In this document: one piece after another, positions 1 to 14,800 of the stretch | How the letters are laid out: each line of letters opens with the position of its first letter | How positions within the stretch are numbered: the stretch's first letter is position 1 | Assembly: GCF_964355755.1 (NCBI RefSeq) | Contig: NC_092676.1 | Coordinates: forward strand, 20,382,288-20,442,287 | Direction of reading: 5' to 3' | DNA from: Antedon mediterranea | Taxonomy: Eukaryota > Echinodermata > Crinoidea > Comatulida > Antedonidae | DNA: 60,000 nt | The notes under the pieces: model-generated | What the model saw: the letters and a program-made list of their open reading frames with translations, nothing else | Told to the model about the DNA's origin: nothing | The model's database searches: none | Program-made: the position numbers and the translations under genes

Positions 1-214
1 TGTTTGTTTCACAGGAAATTTTAAATAGAAATGTCTCCTGAATAGGTGTGTTCAACGTTAGGAGTGAGTCAGAGTGGTCTGGTGTTCTACTGTATTGAAA
101 TAATTTTTTGAAAAAAAATCAAAAAAAATTTTAAAATGAATAAAAGAAAAAAATTAAAATCAGTTTTTGTCATAATAAATTTTTAATTCAAACTTATGTT
201 TTGATTTTGTACAG

Positions 215-304
215 GGTATTGCTGCCGATCTGTTTGAACAGCTGAGCTCTATGCTACCACAGATATTCCGTATGTCAAGAACCGTAGATTTGACAAGACA
301 GTAA
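215..304 (+). CDS. Possible terminal coding exon of an unrecognised upstream gene (partial)
   Basis: A clear acceptor (pyrimidine-rich tract then ACAG at 211-214) is followed by an open frame of 29 codons ending in TAA at 302-304. The peptide contains ADLFEQLSSMLPQIF and ends MSRTVDLTRQ. Codon usage looks protein-like and the other two frames close quickly. AATAAA signals follow at 552-557 and 658-663, which suits a last exon with a short 3' UTR. I do not recognise the protein. The rest of the gene would lie upstream of the window. It could also be a chance open stretch, because it is short. Confidence 0.5.
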   Translation, partial: GIAADLFEQLSSMLPQIFRMSRTVDLTRQ

Positions 305-1553
305 CTAGATAAAGGCCTAAGCTTTGTTGTTTTTTTTTTTAAAGAAGTTTGAGTGGTTTCATGGGGCGAGTATAGTATAAAAATTATGTAAAAATAATAG
401 CATTAATATAAATTCAGTTATATTATTTATGATAATAATTACAGATTATGCAGAGGAAAATCCCCCCTAAATATGTTGCTGTCATAGAACATATAATGAG
501 CTGGAATGAGTGAAGATATTCTTACATTTACTGCATTAATTTGATTTTGAAAATAAAATAATAATATTTGGTTTACAAATGATGGGAGAACCCACAATTA
601 TTAACAACTATTCTTAAAAAGTGTATATTGTATATTTCCATATAAGAATTCAATATAAATAAAAATATTATATAATTAATATTTGGATTTTTGAGTTTTA
701 TTTAATTATTTTATCACAGGGTTAATTATTTACTGTATCCTGTAAATTTTAATGAATTCTTGAGTTAGGAAAGTTTTGTATTTTCTTATATGTTCATTAC
801 ATTCACTAGGCCTACATATAAATTACATATAAGCCTACATTTTTCACAAACAATATTGCAAGACACCTAACAATCCAATAACATACAGTTTACATATAAA
901 GCTTATAAAACAAATAGCTTATCCATGTCGTTGCATGTTAAGGATTCCATTGTATTTATGATACACTGAAAGTATTTTCGATAATTCATTAGTTGAGTAG
1001 CAACGTTTTGACCTTCTATAAATGTTCTTATATGGTACAAACATTTATGAAAATCTCCTGTAGTAATGGTTACACTTTTACACTTTTGAAATAATTAACA
1101 TGTCACAGAATATTTGCTGTGAAAATTTATTTATCAAATCAATAATTATGCTTAAACTTGTCTATAGGGCCTATTAGCATTAATTATTAAATTAACTAAC
1201 TCTAACTTAAATTTTTTTTTCCAATTCATTGACTCTGAACTGTAATATTTAGTCTAAGATGATTGACATAATTTTTACTGAAATCAATCTCAATGTCATA
1301 ATTTTTAATTTGTTGGAAAATTAAAATTTAAAAAAAAAAATAGGAAATTCTTTAAAATACAAACTTATACTTTAATAAAATTATCCTACTCCCTCCGCTG
1401 TGTCCACGTGAATAAACTGTTCTGTTTTTTTCATGACTTACTTACATTTATTGCAAATATTAAACTATAAGTCAATTATGTATTGAATATCGATAGAAAA
1501 GTAACAACTCATTTGCTATGTGGTATTCTAAATAAGACATAATTAATTATCAG
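305..1553. other. AT-rich non-coding stretch with candidate polyadenylation signals
   Basis: No gene is seen. AATAAA hexamers at 552-557 and 658-663 would serve a plus-strand gene ending at 304. The remainder is AT-rich unique-looking sequence with short A and T runs. It could be 3' UTR plus flank, or an intron if the segment at 1554-1672 belongs to the same gene. Confidence 0.5.
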
Positions 1554-1672
1554 CGGGAGGAAATCCAATTGGTACAACCAGTACAAAAGCAGGATTTGAT
1601 GAACTTGACTATATAGAGAAAGAGCGAAGATTGAGTGCCTCTCCTTCCTCCTTGAACTTTTTATGTATTTGA
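1554..1672 (+). CDS. Possible coding exon ending in a stop, unrecognised (partial)
   Basis: After an AG at 1552-1553 one frame is open for 38 codons and ends at TGA 1670-1672. The peptide reads like a real protein tail and includes GFDELDYIEKERRLS followed by a serine-rich end. It needs one extra base from an upstream exon, so its phase differs from the segment at 215-304. The two would be alternative ends, or different genes. No homologue is recognised. The acceptor has a weak pyrimidine tract, so confidence is limited. Confidence 0.4.
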
Positions 1673-2811
1673 GGCCTAGAATTTGCTAAAATGATATAAT
1701 TTTTACGTCAGTTATAAAATAAGATCACAGGTGAGATTATGTTTATTGATAAAGTGAATTAGGAATATTCCTGTTTGTTTCCACATTTGTGTTATTATTT
1801 CTAGGCCGTCTCGGCAGGCACATTTGTTCTCTTGCAAGGCGATCGTTCTCCGCAATCCGTGACTGTATAGAACGTTGTTATGTGTGCCTTCTTGGGCCTA
1901 GCCTAGGTCTTGCAATATAAAGTCTATGACACTGGCACATTCGTTGAAAAATACATACACCTAGCCTAATAGGGTAGGCTAGATCAGTTGAATGTATTAA
2001 TTAAAAAGACAATTAATGCTAATCATAATAATTAATATAATAAAATGCATCAAAAAAGCTGTATCTCAGTCAGGGCCGCATATCACAGACGGAATCGTTC
2101 CCAGGCCAAATCATCCCGGGCGAAAATTACATAGGACCTAGCAGTGTCCAGTATATCTAATTTTTTTAATGTCATTTTTATTCTATTAAATGCACAATTG
2201 ATTCAATGAATTGTATTTGTTTTAAAAAATGTATTACTCATCACTTTTCTTTGCTGTCATCCTTGCAATTCACCATTCCCCTTATTAATTACCAACTTAT
2301 ATTTAAATGTAAGTCAGGGTCTTTCACACATGTTTCGGCACAGTTCCGAACCAGCAAATCGTACGTCAATTTGCGTTTTCACGACGCTCCACGCCAATTG
2401 ATATGTGTAAAAAAAAAAAAAATTTCACTTATAAAATGACAAAATAAATGGTTAAATTCAACCAAAAATCTATTGGCTGGCAGCCAATTTGACCATTTTT
2501 TGCTTTAAATTACATTTTCAGGTAAATACATTTTTTTTCCGATTCAATTTTTGGTTAAAGTGGATAACTATTTGTTACATTTACAAGAATTATTTTTTCA
2601 GGGGGACAATACAGTAGTATAAATGATTGTGCAGTTTTAATTTATATAAAAAATTTAAATTTTCACATTAATCTAAGTTTCAATATGTAAGCAATTTGTT
2701 GAATCACCCTTTAACCCACCAACCAATGGCCTCAGCTAACATTGTTGTATTTGTTATTTATAATTCATTTTTATTAAAGATTTCCTGAGATCCTGTCTTT
2801 ACAACACAAGT
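1673..2811. promoter_or_regulatory. MED25 upstream region; promoter/5' UTR not resolved
   Basis: No coding is seen. Against the AT-rich background, three patches are richer in GC and CpG: 1802-1915, 2070-2150 (with CCCGGGCG) and 2335-2400. Such patches are common near invertebrate transcription starts. An AG at 2809-2810, two bases before the MED25 ATG, after a pyrimidine-containing stretch, could be the acceptor of a 5'-UTR intron. No TATA box at a convincing distance was found. Confidence 0.3.
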
Positions 2812-5800
2812 ATGGTTGTTGAAACACCCTCAAATGTGGTGTTTGTGATCGACGGCACTGCTAACCTTGCTGCCAATTTTGACAAATTAAAGACATCCTA
2901 TATCATACCAACACTAGAGTAAGTTCAAAGTTGAATTTATTTATTTCACATTAGATATATCCTTTTAACACACATACATAATACAGTAGAATCCTGACAG
3001 CCCTATTCAGCGGACATGAATGAGAAAAACTATATTTTAACACTAAAGAACACTAATTAATATTAAAATAGGTACACTTTGTTGGGTCTTGAAGGCGTCT
3101 ACTTAATAGGGGTACTACTGTAATAAATTCAGAGAAATTGATCAAAAGAAATTGCTGGATAAATTCTCCATTCCTCATTTTACCAACTTTACTTTGTTGT
3201 TGGGCTTAATAAAGCAAATGATTCTATGCCCCTCTGGATGTTCCTTTCCACGTTCTCCTGAGACTTCACATACTAAAATGTGAAGTATAGGGGGCTCACT
3301 TAGCCATATTTTACTGTTTCTCTCACAAAGTGATGTATGTTCGTTTTTATTGTTCTTTATTTTTTCAATCCATAAATTGAACAATATAAATATTACAGCA
3401 TGGCCATTAAAATCAATGGTATGAATTTAATATATACCAATGGAAGATAATACATTTATATCAACAACAATTAATTTTCAATTGGCCTACAGATAAAGCA
3501 TCACTTGTTAAAATATGTTACGACAAAATGGCTTTGTTTTTATCTCTTTTTGCTAAAAATTACCTATTATTATCTAACATTTTTACTGTATTATAACAAA
3601 ACATAATAATAATGTGAACAGATATATACCAATGTTTTTTGTACGTTCTTGTCAAACGTCCATGTCGTGTTGACATACTGAATGATACTGTGGAACTAGA
3701 TATCAAAACACTACCATTTACCATTTTCTGGTGACCTGATACAGTAAATTGGGGATGGGCTTGTACCTGAGAATCTAAAAATGTAACTTAATATTAATCC
3801 ATATGTATATTTATTAGCTTATTATATTGGCCTTTTATTTTGTTGTTTTTAGGCATTTCAATGGTGGACCACTTGTAGAGAATGATTTCTGCGGAGATGT
3901 AAGTAATTTAAATATTTTAAAATATATTTTAGATAATTGTTTTATCACATCAAATAAAATATTTGATTTTTTTGTATTTTCCTCGACAGAAATATAGCAT
4001 AAAAAAACAATATAACTAACAAATATAAAACATTCTTTAAATGATGATAACTAATTTGTATTGACACAATGACCATATTGAAAAAACCCTTCTTGGGAAC
4101 ACCTCTATTAAGGGGACATTTTCCTGTGAAATGAACAGGGAGTAATTTCGCCAGTGTAGCATAGCAAAAAGCTCTACAAAACAACCTTATTGCTACACAT
4201 GTCTAAAATTGTGTAGCAAAAAATACAATACAAAACTATGTTTCTTGACTCAAAAAATGATATTTTTCCCTGATGAGTAAGAAGCAGTATACTTAAACAC
4301 TATTATAGCCACCCCCCATAGACTCCACTAAAAGGAAAACTTTGTTTGGTCCTCTATAGAAATATTATAGTTTACTATGATATCTATGGGTCCTGTAAGT
4401 GTTCTATTGTTTTTTGTCTTGTGATTAAAAGTGTCAAGAATAATAGACCACTACCCAATAAGATATAAATTTCATATTTTTCTTGCCATCATGTGATTTG
4501 CTTGTTATTGGGTTGTTGTAGTTTCACATTTAATTTCCTACCATATTAAGATTATTTAAAGCAAGTGAAAATATTAAAAACAGCTGCATTTCCTTTATTT
4601 ATTCACAGTTCATTGACGATTGTACACTATTATAGTACAATACATCATTGTTTCTTTGTGGTAGTTATGATCCAACACGGATCTGTTTTTCTGGTGGGAG
4701 TCAACTTTCAGCACAATTTTTAGTGTATTTTATGTAATTACTGTAGGTGAAATAATATTTAAAACAAATCTAATGTTCTACTGTACATTATAAATTGGAT
4801 TTAAATTGTTATTTCATACTAATATCATTGTGCAATTTCCACATTGTATAAGAAAGAAATAAAGTCTGACCATTATACCTCCATGGTCTGACAATATAAT
4901 TTCCTCATCTTGGGGAGCAAGCTTATAGCCAGGTGGGGTTCGAGGATCCAAACAAACCCCCAATTTTTCCTAAAGTTCGCTTTTCAAAGTAGAAACCATC
5001 AGCGTAAGTGGTGGTAAACAACGTTACACTGTAGCTTTACAACATGAGCTCATGACAATTTTTGCACCTTTTTATGGAAAATCAAACCTTCTCCCTTTTC
5101 TTTTATTTCTGGCAACAGGCTTGGGGAGGTTCATTACTTAATACATTAGTATGGCACCACAAGTATGGAAAATTAATTGTAGATAAGCCATGTTGTCATT
5201 AACATTTATATACTGTAGTGCCCATTTCTATGAAAAGCTCATATTCAGCGGTGCTTAACATACTTTCATAACATTGGTTAAAATAAAAAGTACTTTGAAT
5301 GTTTGTTTTTAAACTGATAATTAGTCATTCAAATGTTTAATGTAAATGGTACACTGTTCTTTATTCTTGGTCCAGCAAAGGTACACCAATGGTCAGTCTT
5401 TTGTTTGTGGGATTGTTATCTTAACATCACTAGTACTAGACTGTTTACTGCGCGGTATAAAAAGAAAGTCTCAAAGTAACTTGGTGCGGAACGTTTAAGT
5501 GAACGCCAAATGAGGAATGTTATAATATGTCATAAGTTTAATACATGTGTAGTTGTTCTTAAATGTGTCATTGTGACATTGACTTCATGTTTAATTTGTC
5601 AGATATTTGCCATTATGATTTCTGATAAAAGTTATCATGATTTCTGGGTTATCTATTGCTGTACTCTTTTTCTTTCTTTCTTTCTTATTATTCAATTCAG
5701 TATATATTAATTTAACCCTCACTACAAATTACAATAATTTAATTATGAACTCTCCATGTAGCAGATGTTAGTAATAGAGAAAAAGAAGGATGCGAAACTG

Positions 5801-8800
5801 TACTGTACTGTAGGGTTGAAACAACAACATACTCACTGTGTTTCTTTCCAGGATCTATTAGAGCCTTAAATATGATGTAGACACTTTTTTTTTGTAATGT
5901 TTTTGTTTTTGAGTTCGTGTTGTGTCCGTTGGATATTGTGCTCCGCCAACAGAGCAAACAGAATTTCTATGTTTTTCCTAAAACAAATGATAATAAATGA
6001 TACTTGACTTGACTTGACTTGACTTGACTGCTCTAACAACTAAATCTAACATATTTTTCTAGTGTAAACTCATTGTACTCTTAGTAATTTTAAATTCATT
6101 TAAATATTATAAGATAATATTGTATACTTTAGTATTAACTTGACATAGCTATGGTATAGTTTACTTGCATGCTACTTGGAGGAAGTGTTGGTTATTTGCC
6201 AAGTAAAAATTGTCCAGATTTGTATGGAAAATTTTGAGATTAGTTCAAGGATTTTAAAATAGGACAAATAGTATACAGTATCAGATGTAATGATATTGGA
6301 CAGGTGTTGGCAAAAAATAATTGTTTACTAGTTATTAACTAAGGGCCTGTTTAGACCTACAGATTTATGCTTTTGTATCATATGTGGCGTACAACTCAAT
6401 AGGTCTGTCTGAACCAGGAAAAGATTAGTTAAAGCCACCTCTATACTGATCTTTCGTTTGTTACGACGGCTCAAGGTACAATATTAGTGAATTACGATAT
6501 AAAAAACAGGCATCAACGATTTTGACCTCTAACCAATCAAATTTAATCCTGCACACTAGATGTTCGCCCAAATTGGTGACACTTCAGTTTCTAATGAAAG
6601 CGTTGGTTAAGCGAGTTGGTTAACACTTTGCTGTTATGATGCAAATTATGATACGACATTGCTTGTGATACGAAAGCATACAGTAACTCCATGGATCTGA
6701 ACATACCCTTAGTCTCCTTAATATGACCAATATCGCCACAAATTAAATCTATTTACTAATTTACCTGTACTCTACGCAAATAGTGAAGCTGTAGCTGGGT
6801 GGTTAACATGCTTGCCTTCCAATCCCAAGGTCCAGGGTTCAATTCTGACCTAGTGCCAGAGTTGTAACTCCACTCCCTAAGCATCAAATGAGACTTGTAG
6901 TTTATAAGCAAGATAGATTATAAATTTAGTTTTTCCATCCTTGGCAAGTTATTCGCTATTGGAAGCTTATGAAATAAATAAAAAACAACCAGTTTGAATA
7001 AAAAAACTGTTCTTATGTGCCTTTGAGTTTTTGTTCATGCTCACTTAGAGCTTTGAGCAATAGATGTTTCCTCCATTTTTTCACAATTTTAGACTGATGG
7101 AAACTCATTTCCGTGCATGTATTCACGGTTTGTCATTTTCTTGTCATAATTCATAAAAATTATTAACTGAACACAATTACTGTAAGGATAATAATACAAT
7201 TTTATAAAGTATCAATATCTTTATATCTTTACTGCTTTATTTATAAAATTACATTTTTTTTTAATATAACCAATAGTAATATGCTGGTAATATTTTGCCA
7301 AGTACTTCACTCATTTTCTTTGTTTTAATATTAGAGAGAGTGTTTATTAAATTGTTCATTTGGATGGCAAACATAAAAAAGGAAACAGAACTTTTCACAT
7401 GTGGACCTACACACATGTTTGCTCAAAAATGTACAGAGTGGCCAACACAGATGTGCAATGTCTAACGACGATTAGCGTTTAAGATGATGATGATTTTGGT
7501 TGTTGTTTTTTTTTATAGTATGGAGGTAATATCTATTGCTTAGTGATATATCATAGCATTGATCATCTTCCTGAACCAACAGTGTCATTTTACACACCCA
7601 CTAGCAACGCCTGGCAATTTCTGAAATGGATTGAAGATATACCGTAAGTATTCACATTTTAAAGCTCTGTCTACACTATCAAACTAATTTGACAAAAAAG
7701 TGTGATGTGCCCAAATATGGTAGTGATATGCCCAAGTATGGTAGTGATATGCTCAAATATGGTAGTGATATGATCAAATATGGTAGTGATATGATCATCA
7801 TGTCCATATGGGCACATCACGTAAAGTTTGATAGTGTAGACAGAGCTTAACAAATATATTTTCCAATAACATTTATCAACAAACTCTGTCCATAAACGAG
7901 AATAAAGTACATGAATATGAAATAAAGGATTGAAAGCATATTCCTGAAAAAAATGATTATAAAAACCCTGTGTGTTGGGTAAACCTAAATAAATTGAATG
8001 AAAATAAATAAATAAATAAAAAAATTGAAATATTATAATCTAAAAAGAACTAATTAACTATAGAGGACTTTGAGAGAGCGTCCTCTGCACACTCCAGCTG
8101 ATAGACATCTGCAAGGTCAGTCAAAACATGGAGGTAAAGGAAATGAAAACTGAAGTAGAATGAAAAAAAAAAAAAAGTTGATGCAATTATAAGAAAATAT
8201 GTATGTAAAGAAATGAATAATGTGTTAATTAAAGAAATAAGATTATAATAAGAAAGTATATTAATTAACTATTAAAAAATAAAAGCTAAAATATGTATGT
8301 AAACATTATTTAGAAAGACAATGAAAAAAGTTAAAATATGTAAAGAAATGTACTACGACATAACAATGTTATTTGTTAAGAGAAATAAATGTACTGTATG
8401 GAAATAAAAGTGTGATGACCCCATCTAATTGTAAGACAAATAAAAAAGAAAGTAACGCAAAGAACGACCCACTTCATTTTTCTTTATTGCCGTAATGAAT
8501 TATCCATTTGTTGTTGCATACGAATCTGAACATTCAGAATCGTGCCCAAAATATTTAGTCGCTCATGCAGATTTGTTTATTTTCTAAGGACACACAGACA
8601 AACTGTGAGCACCTTGGCAAAGGTAAAACAATTATAGCTAAATTATAATACAATTACCAATTCAAATATTTTGAACTATTAAAAAATGAAAATGTATTTA
8701 TTTAAATTTTTAATGACATGAGCTGAAAATGTTCATAATTTTTTCCATTTATGTTCAATTAATTAATTTATTTAGGATTTTAATATAATAATATGTACAA

Positions 8801-11800
8801 CATTTTCTAATAAAACAGGTGTTAGATTTTGTTTGCAATTTTGCAGGCACTGTGGTTTTAATTTATGATGATGTACGTTTATTCCAGCCTATTGAACATT
8901 GAACTTCCTGTGTGTTATCTCTATATGTAATTTTATTTTTCTCATTATTTAGTCTCACTTAGCCTATGGCCGTTGCAATGGAAGTTGACAAGCTATATAC
9001 TACAGTAGAATAGCTCAGCATGAAAGCTTTTCTTACTGTATAGACATAATACTATTATTATTGTTTAATAATTATAATATTTGAGTAAATGTGAATATAA
9101 AATTTGGTTTTAGATTTGTTGGAGGTGGAGGAGAAGCGTCAAGTCTAGCAGCAGAGGGGTTAGGTGCAGCTCTTGGAATTCTTGACGACCTGAAAATTAA
9201 ACGTGACCACGGGTAAGTGCCATTATACATTATGAAACAGTTTTCTGTGTGACAAATATCTATCAATCAATCAATTGTTCGATTTATATAGCGCCATTCC
9301 AACATTCATTGCTCATGGCGCTGATGAATAAGGTTGCTTTCTTAGGTTCATACTTGTATAAGCCCATGCGAATTTAAGATGGGTTTACTCTATAGAGTGG
9401 GTTTATTATATAAGACTAAATGTTATTGCATAATAAATATGAAGATTACAATTTGTGTTTATTTTAAAAATGTCATCTTGATTAGAGGTGTCCCCTGAAT
9501 AGGGATTGGTTAAAGTGTTAAAACATATTTTTCTCCTTATTGTTTCCCAGGAAATGGTCCCCCTAAGGGTATCATACTATTAAACTTTGATTTTTTTGCT
9601 ATAAAAAAAAAATGTGTACATTCCATTCCATTTTTACCATGGACCCTACAAAATAATTTACAAAATTGACAAAAACCAGATATTCTCTTTATTGACTAAT
9701 TATTAATTGTAATATTTAATATGTTTGTTTGTGTGAAGGTCGATTGTTTGTTTACCTTATTTCATTTAATTTAACCCTGACGCAATAAATGTCTTCACAC
9801 TGTATGTGTATTTAACCTATTCAATAAATCAGGTGGGGAATTTACCCAAAAAGAAAGCTATATTCTGATAAACAGTATGTATCACATTTATTAATGCGTG
9901 TGGTAAATTATTGACTATCACAGTGTGTATTCAATATGCAGTAGGTTTTAAATAACAAAAGACCTTTAAAGCCACTTTCTATTAGATAGCAATAGAATGA
10001 CATTAGACTACCCGTCGAGACTCTTTCACCAGGCTTCTCATCATACAAGGGAAGGCAAATTAAGTGAGTAATACATTTTTAGATGGCCTATGTGTACATA
10101 ATTTACACATCTTATGATTTTACATTAAAAGTCCTAACATAGATTATTTAACTATTTGGTTATTGTAAATTTAGTTTAATTAAAACTCTAGGTAACATAT
10201 TAGTATTGTACAACAATAATTTATTCGAATGTGCAACTATTTGATAATAGGGTTTTTCTCTTCAAAGAAATTTAACAAATTAAAAAGTCATGGTAACAGA
10301 AAATTACCAACCGTTTGACAGGTATACACATTTTAGGTATGATAATCATTTTATAATAAAACAAATTTTTGAATCATAAAAAAATACTCTTACTGTTAGT
10401 ACCATACTTAAAAATGTATGAAAAACCAATACTGATTTATTTAAAACTGGCTCCAAATAATGAGATGGAAACCGATTCAACGTTTTGATCTTTGTTGTTG
10501 TTTCTCTTGTTATTTGTTTTATACTATAAAATTATGAATATAACTAATAACTATAATAGATTTGAGCTATAAAGACAGTACACATTATAATCTACAATAA
10601 AAACAGTTTCATGAATGGAAGGTTAGCATAGAAATCAAAACGTGGGGGTGTAGACTATTTCAAAATCCTGGAAAATTTGAAGTGACTCATAAAGCTAATA
10701 AAAACAAACATTTCCATTTGTTTGTTTGTGATAATCTACTTAACTATTATATCACCACCATTTATACAAACATAAGGTACTTATGTTTCAGACCTACAAA
10801 GATATAATTTTGTAGGGTAAACTGAAAGGGAGGTTACATAGTAATTAGCATCATAACAAAGTTTTAACTTTATTAACAATTGTCACCGATTGGGCGAACA
10901 TCTGGTACGCAGGAATCAATTCCATTGATTAGTGATTTAAAAAAATTAATGTGACTTTCGTGTCGTCAATAATCTTGTATCTTGAACTCTCATATCAAAT
11001 GAAAGGTCAGTGTTGTAAGAGAGGTGGCTTCCACTAATCTTTGCTAGTTTGAAGTTGTGTACTACAGTGTACACCACGGAACCATAACTCTGTATGTCTG
11101 AACTGGCTGTTAATTCTGGTTGACGGTAATTAAGGTAATATACTGTATTTTATAATGTAAATTTGAGGCATTTCATACAGTAGGGTAGGTTAGATGACAC
11201 CTATCTGACTGATAGTCTGAAATTTAGTGTACATGCTGTACCCTCTAGTATTATAAGTAAGAACTGAGTAATTGATACCATGGAGGATTTTTTTTTTTTA
11301 TACTGTTCATCCATGGAGGTATAAAAATAGTTTACCTCCATGGTTCATCTACATATTAAAATTATCCTTTAATATTACAAATGCATTATTTAAGTACAAT
11401 AGCCTTCTGTGTGTAAAACCTTCTATTGTTCATATTCTATTGTTAAATACATTTTCCATACAGCTTGATCTGTATTTAATTGAGGAGGTTCAATGTTTAA
11501 AAATTTGATATCCCATAATAATAAATGTCAATTGTCATGCTGTATTCATTATCAAACAATGTTGTCATGGACATCAACATAATCATGTGTAATATAAATG
11601 TTCAGCCATTGATCGCATCGATACAAGTCATTACAAGATTGCATTACTCTCTGGCTTTTTCCTCAGAGAGATTCATTTAATGTTTGAAAACCTGATCGAC
11701 AGGTTATATTATGGAGCACTCAGCGTGTGCTGATGCTTTGCCATTGTATTGACCTGAGTTGACCCTGTCACGGTTCACTGCTTCATTGCCATTTCAACTG

Positions 11801-14800
11801 CATAGATAAACACCACTGCTATATTTGGCAACTCATGCCTTATTACACAGACAGTGGTTTTATAAGCAAACGACATAGGAAACTACAGAATAGCTGTTCT
11901 GTGTATACTTAAACTATGCAGTAGACATTCTGGAATATACTTGTGTACATGGTATAGCGGTGAATCTTGGATTTTTAGCTGCCAGTGGCAGTGACCATTC
12001 CACTGATTGTTGACGATTCATTTCTCTTCATCAAGGTTTGTATTGTTTCTTGTGTTGACCGTGGTCTGTACATTTTCATTCAACAATGTGGAACAGAGAC
12101 TAGTCACTTCCTGAACTAAATTGTATTGACAATTTATTTCACATTTCACAGACATCATTTTCCTTTTGATATTTGTGTTAACAGCTTGGATCTTTGATGA
12201 AATGTCATTAATTAAGTCACTTGGAACATATTAGAATTAAACTTAGAATTTTGTCTCGATATATAAACATTTTTCAGTATTAATACAGTATAGCACAGTT
12301 TAGTAGGAGTAGGCTATTTGTTTTGTTTATGCTGTGTGAAAACTATGTACAGAATGTAATTATAAAATTTTAATAATTTTTCGGATTTTGGATACACCTC
12401 CCAAAATTTGAACGATGTAGTTATTATATAGACCATTAGAGTATGTTCAACTACTGTACTTTCTGATATATACAGTACATCCTCCTTCGTCCTTAAAAAC
12501 GAAATTTTGTTGTGGAAGGTTTGGTTGTGGTATAAGACAAATGTATTGGGCCAGCCTTTATGGTTATACCTGCCAGTGTGGAAAATTTTGCATAAAAATA
12601 ATTGTGTTATTACAGTACTCAGAGTATTACAGTAGTTAATATATTGATATATAATTATAAACCAGTCTGGATTACCCTGTGTCTGGTACTACCACCAGCA
12701 TTCTTTCCTGGTACTACGGTATAACACATTACTAACCCAATCTGGTTTTACTATCATGGTTACATAGGAATAAACTTTACTCTGGTGTATACAATACCTG
12801 TGTCATGGTACAGTACCTGTATATTTCTACTAACCCACTCTGTTTTAAACCATGTCATGGTACAATTTACAGGTAAAAACTAACCCACTCCATTGTGTAT
12901 ACATACTGTATGCCATGGTAATGTTACATAAATAAATTTCTCCTGGTTTTTGTAAACTATAAATAGCTTTTGATATTTCAATTGTGCTTGGCAGTTATAT
13001 AATTGAATTTTGCAAACAATAATAGCAAGCACATCATAGCAGTAACTCAATCAATAAATGAGGTGAGAGAAATAGCCTTTCTCTTAACACAAACCAGATG
13101 TATTGAATCGGTTTTTATGATGGTACATAGCATATCAAGGGAGGGGGTGTTTACACCTTTTGCTCTCCCGGTTTTCTTTTATCTTGAGTTGTATAGATTC
13201 TATTAGCAATTGCCTCTCTGTACTGTGACCTTTCATAAACAGTAGGTTTTATCAAGCGAGCACTGTAGAAAGAAGTAAAAGTGATACAATTATAGGTTTT
13301 TGTATTCTGTATGGATACAGAAATTTCAATTCAATTATGGTGATTACATAGACTCTTAAAAGGTACTGTACTGTACTGTACAGCATTTTAATAATTATGT
13401 AATTTATGGCCTAGTTATTATGCATAATACTTCTAAAGCTCTGTCTATAAACTATTAAATTTTATGTGACAAAAACATGTGATGTGCCTATATATGGATA
13501 ATGATGTCATATCACTTACTAGTACCATATTTGTTCATACCACTACCATATATGGGCACATCCCACTTGAGAGCTAAGAGGCTCAGTTTGAAAGCAAACA
13601 CTTGTTTCCCATCCTGTAAATACAACAGATGGAGACTAGCTGTCACAGCAATTATAATTCAGAAATATGTCAATATACTGAGTAAACCTGCATGATATTA
13701 TTAATCTGTACAATAGACCTACAGTATTTTTAAAACTGTTCTGAGCCAATATTTCTTAAGTACAATTAAAGTGGTAGGTAGGCAATATCATCAAATACTT
13801 AGTCTACATATTAGGATTAATAATCCATATATTGGGATTTTTAATCAACATAGTAGGATTGAAAATCCACATATTGAGAATAATAATCAACATATTGGGA
13901 TTAATAATCAACATATTGGGATTAATAATTCACATATTGGGAATAATAATCCACATATTGAGATTAATAATCCACATTTTGGGATTAATAACCCACATAT
14001 TGGGATTAATAATCCACATATAGGGATTAATAATCCACATTGATATTAATACCTAAAGTAGCTTCTAGCTGGAAAAGTGGAAACATGGTGAACATGTGAC
14101 CAAATTGACATGTTTTTTTTAAATCATATTCTGCTATTTTATTAGCTCTTTCACTGATTGTAGATTTCAATCAGAAAATAGATTGTAATGAGAAAATCTG
14201 TTCAAAAGCCATTATAATAATACTGCTTGAAAGGCAGCAAACTTTCTGAGAAAACTCGTTTTCAATCTAGTTGCTTGCAGTGCTGTATTATTTAATTTCA
14301 TAATAACAATATGATTTCAAGTTTATTTATATACATTTTAAAGTTTTAATAGTAGCTTTGATGAGTGACCTCTTTTCTAATCTTATAACAAAAGATCATA
14401 GTTTGAATAGAGATACCTATGTATGGTATTTAAAACGTTACACCACTCCTATTCTATACAAAATTTGTGCCATAAAATCTCCATATTTGTACATGTCCAT
14501 AAATTATTACCACTGTAGTGTACCATCAGTTTTTAACAATTTATGCATGATTTGGAATTGTTAATAAGAAATAAGTTAATTCAAGATCATTTAAAATTTA
14601 TGACCGAAATTGATCCTGAAATGTATCCTGATTGTTTAATCTGACTGGTGGTTGTAACGGCTATCATTAGCAATCGTAATGTAAGACTTGATTACAGTAT
14701 CAGTGTTCATGCCCTTTTAATTATACAAATAGTTATCTTGTAAAGACATTCGTCATACTTCATGCTGTCACTTTATAGGGTTTTAATTTGTGAGAGCCAC

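Larger units (their letters stand above)
3899..7518. other. MED25 intron 2
   Basis: Holds a copy of the CCCTATTAAGGGGACAC repeat (about 4085-4195), a (TTGAC)n tail after a non-LTR-like 3' end (about 5900-6030), inverted-repeat element family D (6345-6716) and a tRNA-derived SINE (6782-6990). A TATAAAAAG sequence at about 5456 follows a GCGCGG patch but has no linked exon that I can see. The remainder is unrecognised AT-rich sequence. Confidence 0.55.

Noticed and set aside
5450-5710. Possible gene behind a TATAAAAAG box, with a 66-codon frame
   Set aside because: The frame is short and hydrophobic from AT-rich sequence; no protein features and no splice partner were seen.
13771-14043. 90- and 63-codon repetitive proteins
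   Set aside because: Products of the 21-bp minisatellite; no splice or start context and no conserved protein.
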